From Deltaproteobacteria bacterium (GTDB taxonomy: Bacteria; Desulfobacterota; GWC2-55-46; JAUVFY01), in contig JAUVFY010000071.1 of NCBI GenBank assembly GCA_030594025.1, positions 1 to 6,622 on the forward strand: a stretch of 6,622 bases of DNA, in the 5' to 3' direction. This document shows, piece by piece, positions 1 through 4,938 of the stretch. The translations under genes and the position numbers were made by a program. The notes below the pieces were generated by a model, which was given only the letters and a program-made list of their open reading frames with translations, had not been told where the DNA came from and did no database searches. The stretch's first letter is position 1, and each line of letters starts with the position of its first letter.

Positions 1-108
1 AGCGTGGTGCTCGGTGGGCTCGCCCTTTCGACCATCTTTACCATTTTCGTTATTCCCGCTCTACTTGTCTTCTTCATCAGGATGGAGAAGGTCAAAAAAC
101 AGAGCTGA
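1..108 (+). CDS. RND-family efflux transporter, C-terminal end (partial)
   Basis: Only the last 35 codons are present, in frame 1, ending in TGA at 106-108; the 5' part lies left of the window. The visible peptide has a Gly-Gly-Leu-Ala followed by Ser-Thr and a hydrophobic run containing Val-Ile-Pro-Ala-Leu. This is the signature of the last transmembrane helix of inner-membrane RND pumps (AcrB, MexB, CusA/CzcA types), which read GGL-x-S-S-T-L-L-T-L-x-V-I-P-A-L. It then ends in a short basic cytoplasmic tail. These pumps use the proton gradient to export drugs or metal ions through a periplasmic adaptor and an outer-membrane channel. Which substrate class applies cannot be decided from the tail. 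No link to the riboflavin genes is apparent; it looks like the end of an upstream transcription unit. Confidence 0.8.
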   Translation, partial: SVVLGGLALSTIFTIFVIPALLVFFIRMEKVKKQS

Positions 109-125
109 GCCCGGAACGCGAGGAG

Positions 126-155
126 TTTTAGTTTTTTTTAGTTTTTTTAGTTTAG
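126..155 (+). repeat. Phased T-tract repeat (T-runs punctuated by AG)
   Basis: Four T-runs of 4, 8, 7 and 3 bases, each followed by AG, give an imperfect tandem array with a period of about 9-10 bases. It lies just after the RND pump stop codon and directly before the 158-178 palindrome. The T-rich strand precedes the hairpin, so it is not the U-tract of a normal terminator. A similar but more regular array lies ahead of ribBA. Confidence 0.6.
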
Positions 156-157
156 GG

Positions 158-178
158 CGGCCTGCCTTTGGCAGGCCG
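158..178 (+). repeat. Perfect 9-bp palindrome, 3-base loop (possible 3'-end hairpin or dispersed repeat)
   Basis: CGGCCTGCC pairs perfectly with GGCAGGCCG around a TTT loop, giving a very stable GC-rich stem 50 bases after the RND pump stop. Neither strand has a U-run immediately after the stem: the plus strand continues ATGTTAAGG and the minus strand continues CCCTAAAC. It is therefore not a standard Rho-independent terminator. It could protect the 3' end of the pump mRNA or be a REP-like dispersed palindrome; copy number elsewhere in the genome would distinguish these. Confidence 0.6.
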
Positions 179-179
179 A

Positions 180-198
180 TGTTAAGGTTTATTTAACA
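180..198. promoter_or_regulatory. Inverted repeat TGTTAA-N7-TTAACA, possible operator
   Basis: A perfect 6-bp dyad with a 7-base spacer (19 bp in total) lies about 30 bases upstream of the proposed nrdR -35 element. Its size and symmetry would suit a dimeric repressor or activator, but an A/T-rich 6-bp dyad can arise by chance. It does not match the NrdR-box consensus. Confidence 0.25.
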
Positions 199-230
199 GA
201 ACCTCGCAATCCTTTGACCCAGTAAAACCC

Positions 231-259
231 TTGTTTTTTGTGCATTTGTTTTGTATATT
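231..259 (+). promoter_or_regulatory. Putative sigma-70 promoter for the nrdR-rib-nusB operon
   Basis: A -10 hexamer TATATT (254-259, five of six matches to TATAAT) lies 17 bases after a weak -35 TTGTTT (231-236, three of six matches to TTGACA). Transcription would start about 7 bases after the -10 box, at or next to the A of the nrdR ATG at 266. A better -35-like TTGACC at 214-219 has no -10 box at suitable spacing. This is the only promoter-like site found ahead of the operon. Confidence 0.4.
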
Positions 260-265
260 GCCCTT

Positions 266-736
266 ATGAAGTGCCCCTTTTGCGGTCATTTAGAGGATAA
301 GGTCATTGACTCGAGGCTATCCCAGGACGGAAACGCCACAAGGAGAAGAAGGGAGTGCCTTTCGTGCTCCAAGAGGTTTACCACCTACGAGAGGGTCGAG
401 GAGACTCTGCCCCTGGTCATAAAAAAGGACGGCACGAGGGAGGCCTTTGACAGGTCCAAGATCCTGGCCGGCCTGAAGAAGGCCTGCGAGAAAAGGCCCG
501 TAAGCATTGAGGAGATAGAAAAATCCATTGACAGGCTCGAGGCGAGGTTCATGGAGTCGGGCGAGAGGGAGGTATTGAGCTCTGTCGTCGGGGAGGCCGT
601 AATGGAGGAGTTGAAGGGCCTGGACGAGGTCGCTTACGTGAGGTTTGCGTCAGTATACAGGGAGTTCCGGGACATAAACGAATTTATGAAGGAATTGAGG
701 GAACTCCTCGGAAAGAGGAACAAAAAGGGTGGCTGA
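266..736 (+). CDS. nrdR: Transcriptional repressor NrdR
   Basis: NrdR is a cytoplasmic zinc-finger/ATP-cone repressor. It binds NrdR boxes upstream of ribonucleotide reductase genes, sensing ATP and dATP. The 156-residue product has the usual length. The zinc ribbon is complete: Cys3 and Cys6 in MKCPFCGH, and Cys31 and Cys34 in ECLSC, followed by RFTTYERVE. The ATP-cone domain covers roughly residues 49-139, starting at the VIKKDGTREAFDRSKI segment. The frame also opens with a TTG at 251, but family members begin at MKCPFC or MRCPFC, so the ATG at 266 is chosen. No Shine-Dalgarno sequence precedes that ATG, and the -10 box ends only 6 bases before it, so the mRNA may be leaderless. The 3' end overlaps ribD by 8 bp, implying translational coupling. 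Grouping nrdR with riboflavin genes and nusB is known from many bacteria. No NrdR box was found in the window. Confidence 0.96.
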   Translation: MKCPFCGHLEDKVIDSRLSQDGNATRRRRECLSCSKRFTTYERVEETLPLVIKKDGTREAFDRSKILAGLKKACEKRPVSIEEIEKSIDRLEARFMESGEREVLSSVVGEAVMEELKGLDEVAYVRFASVYREFRDINEFMKELRELLGKRNKKGG

Positions 737-1814
737 GGCGCACGAGAGATTCATGAAGACTGCGCTCGGGCTCGCCCTGAGGGGTATTGGCAATACAAGC
801 CCGAACCCGGCTGTAGGAGCGGTCGTTGTAAAGGGGGGTAGGATAATCGCGAGGGGCTGGCACAGGAGGGCGGGGCTCGCCCATGCCGAGGCCGAAGCCA
901 TTAAAAAGGCCGGCAGGAGAGCGAGGGGCGCCGACCTTTACGTAACGCTCGAGCCCTGCTGCCACCACGGAAGGACCCCTCCTTGCACGGCCTCCATAAT
1001 CGGGGCGGGTATAAGCAGGGTCTTTATAGGGATTTTAGACCCCAACCCACGGGTAAAAGGTAAAAGCATAAGAGAACTCAAAAGGGCGGGTATAGAGGTT
1101 AGAACCGGTTTCCTTGAACAAACGTGCCGGACACTGAACGAGCCATACATTAAGTACATAACCACCGGAAGACCCTTTGTTACGTTAAAACTCGCCTCGA
1201 CCCTTGACGGACGGATAGCCACAAAGACCGGAGAGTCCCGGTGGATAACGGGCATCGAGGCCAGAAGGTACGTCCACAGGATGCGCACGAGGGCGGACGC
1301 CGTCATGGTGGGAAGCGGCACCGTCATTAAAGACAACCCCCGACTCACCGCACGTCTTTCGAGGGGTAAAAGCCCTGTGAGGGTCGTCGTTGATACGGAG
1401 TTTAAGACACCCCTTAGCTCCAGGGTATTCAGCTCCAGAGGCGGGCGGGTCCTTGTTTTTACGACAGAAAAGGCTTCGAAAAGAAAGATTAAGAGCGCAC
1501 GGGATAAAGGGGTGGAGGTTATAGTAGTCCAGGGGGCAGCGGACGGGGTGAGTCTTAAAAGGGCCATGGCGGAGCTCGGCCAAAGGGAGGTTACAAGCCT
1601 TATCGTGGAAGGCGGCTCCACACTTGCCGCTTCCGCCGTCAGGCAGGGGGTCGTGGATAAGATTTTCTACTTTATCTCGCCCATGATACTCGGCGGCGAC
1701 GGGCTTCCTTCGATAGCGGCCCTCGGGATAAAAAACCTCGGTAAGGGAATTAAGCTCAGCGAAGTTTCAATTAAAAGACTCGGAAGGGATATAATGGTTG
1801 AGGGGTATATTTGA
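729..1814 (+). CDS. ribD: Bifunctional pyrimidine deaminase/reductase RibD
   Basis: RibD carries out the second and third steps from GTP: deamination of the diaminopyrimidine ring (EC 3.5.4.26), then NADPH reduction of the ribosyl side chain (EC 1.1.1.193). The 361-residue length is typical of the fused enzyme. In the N-terminal deaminase domain (about 1-145), TSPNPAVGAVV at 23-33 and HAEAEA at 52-57 give the zinc ligand His52 and catalytic Glu54. EPCCHHGRTPPC at 75-86 gives zinc ligands Cys77 and Cys86. The reductase domain starts near GRPFVTLKLASTLDGRIA (147-164) and contains the VGSGTVIKDNPRLTAR region and LIVEGGSTLAAS (291-302). The start is GTG at 729, with AGAGGA at 714-719 as ribosome-binding site; this keeps the conserved HERFMKTAL helix that an internal ATG at 753 would remove. 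It overlaps nrdR by 8 bp. Confidence 0.96.
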   Translation: MAEAHERFMKTALGLALRGIGNTSPNPAVGAVVVKGGRIIARGWHRRAGLAHAEAEAIKKAGRRARGADLYVTLEPCCHHGRTPPCTASIIGAGISRVFIGILDPNPRVKGKSIRELKRAGIEVRTGFLEQTCRTLNEPYIKYITTGRPFVTLKLASTLDGRIATKTGESRWITGIEARRYVHRMRTRADAVMVGSGTVIKDNPRLTARLSRGKSPVRVVVDTEFKTPLSSRVFSSRGGRVLVFTTEKASKRKIKSARDKGVEVIVVQGAADGVSLKRAMAELGQREVTSLIVEGGSTLAASAVRQGVVDKIFYFISPMILGGDGLPSIAALGIKNLGKGIKLSEVSIKRLGRDIMVEGYI

Positions 1815-1872
1815 TGGCGTCAGGGGTTAATGAATTCTTTAAATCCGGGTGACGTAAGGCTATAAGGTCAAG

Positions 1873-2553
1873 ATGTTTACAGGCATAATAGAAGCTACCG
1901 GAAGAGTAAAATCTGTTGAAAAAAAGGGGTTATCTGGTAGAATAACGGTTGAGACGGCCCTTGATTTGACCGACGTCAACGAGGGCGACAGCATAAACGT
2001 TGACGGCGTGTGCCTGACCGTAACAGGGGTTTTAAAAGAGGGGCGCTCGCAAGGGGGACGATGGGCCTTTAAGGCGGATATCTCGGCTGAGACCCTTCGC
2101 ATTACTACACTCGGTGAGCTTAGGTCCGGCTCGAGCGTGAACCTCGAAAAGTCCCTTACGCCCCGGAAACCCCTCGGGGGACACTTTGTTACGGGCCACG
2201 TCGACGGAACGGGCACCATAAGGAGGAAGGTCACATCGGGGGAGGGCGTGGAGCTCGAAGTTAGCGTTCCGGAAGCGCTTTCAAGGCAGTTGGTGAAAAA
2301 GGGCTCTGTTTCTGTAGACGGCATAAGCCTCACTGTGGCGGAGTTAACGGAGGGCGGTTTCAGGGCCGCCATAATCCCACATACGTTAAAAGTTACGACC
2401 CTTGTAGAAAAGGGGGAGGGCGGAAGGGTCAACATAGAGACAGATATCATAGGGAAATACGTGGAGAGGTTTCTTTCATGGCCCGGAAAAGGGGAGGTTA
2501 CCGAGGATTTTCTGGCCGAACACGGTTTTATCTCTGAAAAGAAGGACCGGTAA
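1873..2553 (+). CDS. ribE: Riboflavin synthase, alpha subunit
   Basis: This enzyme (EC 2.5.1.9) dismutates two 6,7-dimethyl-8-ribityllumazine molecules to riboflavin and the RibD-derived pyrimidine, which is recycled. The 226-residue product starts with the hallmark MFTGIIE and shows the internal duplication of two beta-barrel lumazine-binding domains. GDSINVDGVCLTV (38-50) in the first half corresponds to KGSVSVDGISLTV (143-155) in the second. GGHFVTGHVDG (102-112) opens the second barrel, and IETDIIGKYVER (188-199) leads into the C-terminal trimerisation helix. Cys48 in the first barrel is at the usual conserved position. The tail beyond residue 200 is slightly longer than the minimal family length. 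A weak AAGG at 1864-1867 precedes the ATG by 5 bases. The 58-base gap after ribD shows no terminator or riboswitch, so it reads as an operon member. The symbol ribC is used for the same enzyme in E. coli. Confidence 0.96.
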   Translation: MFTGIIEATGRVKSVEKKGLSGRITVETALDLTDVNEGDSINVDGVCLTVTGVLKEGRSQGGRWAFKADISAETLRITTLGELRSGSSVNLEKSLTPRKPLGGHFVTGHVDGTGTIRRKVTSGEGVELEVSVPEALSRQLVKKGSVSVDGISLTVAELTEGGFRAAIIPHTLKVTTLVEKGEGGRVNIETDIIGKYVERFLSWPGKGEVTEDFLAEHGFISEKKDR

Positions 2554-2580
2554 GACCCGAAGTTATTTTATTTTTCAGTC

Positions 2581-2604
2581 TTTTAATTTTTTAATTTTTT
2601 AATT
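2581..2604 (+). repeat. Perfect tandem repeat, three copies of TTTTAATT
   Basis: Three exact copies of an 8-base unit sit between ribE and ribBA, ending 1 base before the Shine-Dalgarno AGGAG (2606-2610) of ribBA. There is no hairpin, so it is not a terminator. A U/A-rich, unstructured stretch directly upstream of a ribosome-binding site commonly favours ribosomal protein S1 binding and initiation; that role is inferred here. Its regularity suggests replication slippage. Confidence 0.75.
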
Positions 2605-2605
2605 C

Positions 2606-2610
2606 AGGAG
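2606..2610 (+). promoter_or_regulatory. Ribosome-binding site of ribBA (AGGAG)
   Basis: AGGAG is spaced 7 bases from the ATG at 2618, an optimal arrangement that fixes the ribBA start. It lies immediately after the U/A-rich repeat. Confidence 0.75.
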
Positions 2611-2617
2611 CATAAAG

Positions 2618-3856
2618 ATGGCGATAGAAAGGATAGATGCTGCACTTAAAGATATAAAGGAAGGCCGTATGGTCATCCTCGTCGACGACGAGGACAGGGA
2701 GAACGAAGGCGACCTCTGCATGGCCGCGGAACTTGTGACGGCCGAGGCGGTAAACTTCATGGCCAAACGGGCGAGGGGGCTCATATGTCTCACGCTTAGC
2801 GAGGATCATGCGGACACCCTCGAACTGAAACCCATGGTCGATGATAATACCTCGGTTTACAGGACCGCCTTTACAGTGTCCATAGACGCAAAGCAGGGTG
2901 TTACCACGGGAATATCGGCCCACGACAGGGCCCTGACTATCCAGACGGCCGTAAAGGACGGGGCAAGGCCCGAAGAGCTGGTGCGACCCGGCCACGTGTT
3001 CCCCTTGAGGGCCAGGAAGGGTGGAGTGCTGGTAAGGGCCGGCCAGACCGAGGGCTCGGTGGACCTTACAAGGCTCGCGGGGTTCAAACCCGCGGGTGTC
3101 ATTTGCGAGATAATGAAGGAAGACGGCACCATGGCCCGGATGCCCGACCTCGAGCGCTTTGCCGAAGAGCACAATGTGAGGATCGTAACCATAGCCGATA
3201 TCATAGCGTACCGGCTGAGGAAGGACAGCCTCGTAAGGAGGATAGCCGAGGCGGTCGTACCCACGAAGTACGGAGGAGAGTTCAGGGCCATTGCCTTCCG
3301 GAACGACGTGGACTTCCTTGAGCACCTCGCCCTTATAAAGGGGGAGATAAACCCCGATGAGCCGGTGCTCGTAAGGGTCCACTCCGAGTGCCTGACGGGT
3401 GACGTGCTCGGCTCCGAACGCTGTGACTGCGGTGAGCAGTTAAAGGGCGCCATGAAGATGATAGACAGGGAAGGCACGGGCGTTCTCCTTTACATGCGCC
3501 AGGAAGGCAGGGGCATCGGGCTCGCTAACAAGCTCAAGGCATACCAGCTCCAGGACGAGGGGCTCGATACCGTGGAGGCCAACGAGAAGCTCGGCTTCAC
3601 GGCCGACCTGAGGGACTACGGCATCGGGGCCCAGATACTGGTCGACCTCGGGGTGAGGAAGATGCGCCTTATAACAAACAACCCGAAGAAGATAAAGGGT
3701 CTCGAGGGCTACGGCCTGGAAGTCTCCGACAGGGTGCCCATAGAGCCTACGCCGCATGTAAAGAATGTGGAGTACCTGAGGGTCAAAAAAGAAAAGCTGG
3801 GACACATAATTACCAACCTGGACGCGGTCAACAAACCCGACCGGGGAGGGAAGTGA
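2618..3856 (+). CDS. ribBA: Bifunctional DHBP synthase / GTP cyclohydrolase II (RibBA)
   Basis: This fusion feeds both branches of riboflavin synthesis. The N-terminal RibB domain (about 1-204, EC 4.1.99.12) makes 3,4-dihydroxy-2-butanone 4-phosphate from ribulose 5-phosphate. The C-terminal RibA domain (about 206-400, EC 3.5.4.25) opens GTP with release of formate and pyrophosphate. RibB motifs: DDEDRENEGDL (23-33), NNTSVYRTAFTV (77-87 region), RPGHVFPLRA (123-132) and CEIMKEDGTMAR (163-174) with Glu164. The usual metal-binding His in the G-H-T-E motif is Gln143 here (RAGQTEGSVDL), the one atypical active-site residue. RibA motifs: zinc ligands Cys258, Cys269 and Cys271 in SECLTGDVLGSERCDCGEQL, then RQEGRGIGL (294-302), DTVEAN (317-322), Asp330/Arg332 in ADLRDYGIGAQ, and RLITNNPKKI (350-359). 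The domain therefore looks fully active. The 412-residue length is normal for RibBA. It lies between ribE and ribH in the operon. Confidence 0.96.
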   Translation: MAIERIDAALKDIKEGRMVILVDDEDRENEGDLCMAAELVTAEAVNFMAKRARGLICLTLSEDHADTLELKPMVDDNTSVYRTAFTVSIDAKQGVTTGISAHDRALTIQTAVKDGARPEELVRPGHVFPLRARKGGVLVRAGQTEGSVDLTRLAGFKPAGVICEIMKEDGTMARMPDLERFAEEHNVRIVTIADIIAYRLRKDSLVRRIAEAVVPTKYGGEFRAIAFRNDVDFLEHLALIKGEINPDEPVLVRVHSECLTGDVLGSERCDCGEQLKGAMKMIDREGTGVLLYMRQEGRGIGLANKLKAYQLQDEGLDTVEANEKLGFTADLRDYGIGAQILVDLGVRKMRLITNNPKKIKGLEGYGLEVSDRVPIEPTPHVKNVEYLRVKKEKLGHIITNLDAVNKPDRGGK

Positions 3857-3883
3857 GCCCTTGAAAACCGTCCCTATCCCAAA

Positions 3884-3890
3884 AAGGAGG
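3884..3890 (+). promoter_or_regulatory. Strong ribosome-binding site of ribH (AAGGAGG)
   Basis: AAGGAGG is a full match to the core anti-Shine-Dalgarno complement, 4 bases before the ATG at 3895. It is the best match to the consensus among the operon genes. This would suit the high molar need for lumazine synthase, which assembles into pentamers or 60-mers; that link is inferred. Confidence 0.7.
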
Positions 3891-3894
3891 TTAT

Positions 3895-4371
3895 ATGCCG
3901 AAGACACTCGAAGGTAGCCTTTCTGCAAAGGGGCTGAAGGTGGCAATCGTTGTAAGCAGGTTCAATGATTTCATAAGCGAAAGGCTCCTCGGCGGGGCCG
4001 TGGACACGCTTTTAAGGAGCGGTGCCAGGGACAGTGACGTTGAGGTTGTAAAGGTACCCGGCTCTTTCGAGATGCCCCTTGTGGTAAGCCGGCTCGCCCG
4101 GTCCGGGAGGCATGATGCGATCATATGCCTTGGAGCTATCATACGCGGCTCAACCCCTCACTTCGACTATATCGCCGGCGAGGCGGCAAAGGGGATAGCC
4201 CGGGCCTCGATAGAAGGGGGGCTCCCGGTTGCCTTCGGCATCATTACCGCCGATACCCTCGAGCAGGCCATCGAAAGGGCGGGCACCAAGTCCGGCAACA
4301 AGGGACGCGATGCGGCCCTCACAGCGATAGAGATGGCGAACATACTTAAGATTCTACCCAGGAAGAAATAA
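3895..4371 (+). CDS. ribH: 6,7-dimethyl-8-ribityllumazine synthase
   Basis: RibH (EC 2.5.1.78) condenses the RibD-derived ribitylaminopyrimidine with DHBP from RibBA to give lumazine, the substrate of RibE. At 158 residues it has family length. Recognisable elements are the substrate-binding SRFND (21-25), VPGSFEMPL (54-62) and CLGAIIRGSTPHFDYI (78-93) with catalytic His89. GIITADTLEQAIERAG (115-130) includes Arg128 at the phosphate-binding position, and GNKGRDAA (134-141) follows. All family active-site positions that I can identify are kept. The product forms cytoplasmic pentamers or hollow 60-subunit shells; which form applies here cannot be read from the sequence. The gene follows ribBA by 38 bases and precedes nusB by 31 bases, with no terminator on either side. 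Confidence 0.96.
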   Translation: MPKTLEGSLSAKGLKVAIVVSRFNDFISERLLGGAVDTLLRSGARDSDVEVVKVPGSFEMPLVVSRLARSGRHDAIICLGAIIRGSTPHFDYIAGEAAKGIARASIEGGLPVAFGIITADTLEQAIERAGTKSGNKGRDAALTAIEMANILKILPRKK

Positions 4372-4402
4372 TCATTTTTACGCTTAACGTGGAATTTGAG
4401 CT

Positions 4403-4825
4403 ATGAAGTCCAGGACAAAGGCCAGGCAGACGGCGCTACAGGCGCTTTACCAGATTGATATCGTCGACGGGGACGTAGACGAGGCACTGGCATCCTTTAT
4501 GGAAGGGCTGAAGATAGGCCCCGAGGCGAAAAGCTACTCCGAGGCGATCGTAAAGGGGGTCCTGTCGAACACTCCCATGATAGACGGCCTCATAGAGGAA
4601 TATTCAGAGAACTGGACGGTGGCACGCATGGTCGTAGTGGACAGGAACATCCTTCGCATAGCGGCGTATGAGCTTCTTTACTGCCCGGACGTCCCCTACA
4701 AGGTGGTCATAGACGAGGCAGTAGAATTGGCAAAGAAGTACGGCTCAGAGGACTCCGGGGCATTCATAAACGGCATACTCGACCAGATGGCAAAGGCGGT
4801 CCGGGAAGAAAAGGCCACGGTCTGA
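4403..4825 (+). CDS. nusB: Transcription antitermination factor NusB
   Basis: NusB is a small all-helical RNA-binding protein. With NusE (ribosomal protein S10) it binds boxA RNA and supports antitermination of rRNA transcription. The 140-residue product matches the family in length and pattern. The basic N-terminus MKSRTKARQTALQALYQID contains the boxA-binding arginines. WTVARMVVVDRNILRIAAYE (71-90) leads into the conserved VPYKVVIDEAVELAKKYG (97-114), and GAFINGILD (119-127) closes the fold. Its Shine-Dalgarno is weak (GGAA at 4391-4394), and the start fits the family N-terminus. It is the last gene before the terminator at 4903-4938. ribH followed by nusB is a widespread gene pair and supports the identity. 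Confidence 0.96.
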   Translation: MKSRTKARQTALQALYQIDIVDGDVDEALASFMEGLKIGPEAKSYSEAIVKGVLSNTPMIDGLIEEYSENWTVARMVVVDRNILRIAAYELLYCPDVPYKVVIDEAVELAKKYGSEDSGAFINGILDQMAKAVREEKATV

Positions 4826-4902
4826 ATTAAACAGAAATTAAATAGAAAAAGATAGAAAAGTTTAAATGACGAGACCCGCAACCCATATCCAGTGGCTTAA
4901 GG

Positions 4903-4938
4903 GTCCCACCTCAAGAAAAAGGGGGTGGGACTTTTTTT
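4903..4938 (+). terminator. Rho-independent terminator after nusB, overlapping the next gene's start
   Basis: GTCCCACC (4903-4910) pairs perfectly with GGTGGGAC (4924-4931). The stem can be extended by one T-G wobble, and the stem is followed at once by seven Ts (4932-4938). This is a textbook intrinsic terminator for the nrdR-rib-nusB transcript, about 80 bases after the nusB stop. The 3' arm contains the ribosome-binding site of the aminotransferase, and the T-run supplies the first two bases of its TTG start. Read-through mRNA folded this way would therefore hide that gene's initiation site. Confidence 0.88.
4919..4927 (+). promoter_or_regulatory. Ribosome-binding site of the aminotransferase, inside the terminator
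   Basis: AAGGGGGTG matches the extended Shine-Dalgarno AAGGAGGTG with one G-U wobble and lies 9 bases before the TTG at 4937. It decides that start over the in-frame GTG at 4925, which falls inside this site and so cannot use it. Bases 4924-4927 are paired in the terminator hairpin. Confidence 0.55.

Noticed and set aside
14..196. 60-codon plus-strand ORF over the RND end and the T-rich tract
   Set aside because: It is out of frame with the RND tail, reads through T-runs and the palindrome, and has no recognisable motif.
251..265. TTG at 251 as nrdR start
   Set aside because: It adds five residues before the conserved MKCPFC start, has no Shine-Dalgarno, and overlaps the -10 box.
109..265. 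FMN riboswitch (RFN element) ahead of the operon
   Set aside because: The conserved RFN sequence blocks are absent here and in the 1815-1872 and 2554-2617 gaps, and the spaces are mostly too short.
245..265. NrdR box in the nrdR promoter (autoregulation)
   Set aside because: The TATAT core is only the -10 region; the flanking ACAC/GTGT palindrome halves are missing.
938..1621. 227-codon minus-strand open frame inside ribD
   Set aside because: It is antisense to a fully conserved gene; the open frame is explained by ribD's codon bias and shows no family motif.
1814..1852. 12-codon ORF starting at the ribD stop (TGATG overlap) and ending before ribE
   Set aside because: Too short to judge, no resemblance to a known leader, and the nearby GAGGGG could be chance; probably non-coding spacer.
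2591..3382. Long minus-strand open frame opposite ribBA (and others opposite ribE, ribH and nusB)
   Set aside because: These are shadows of well-supported plus-strand genes, with no domain signatures.
4903..4931. T-box (tRNA-sensing) leader suggested by GGGGGTGGGAC
   Set aside because: The resemblance to the T-box AGGGTGG core is in the terminator's 3' arm rather than an upstream antiterminator, and there is no room for the specifier stem-loop.
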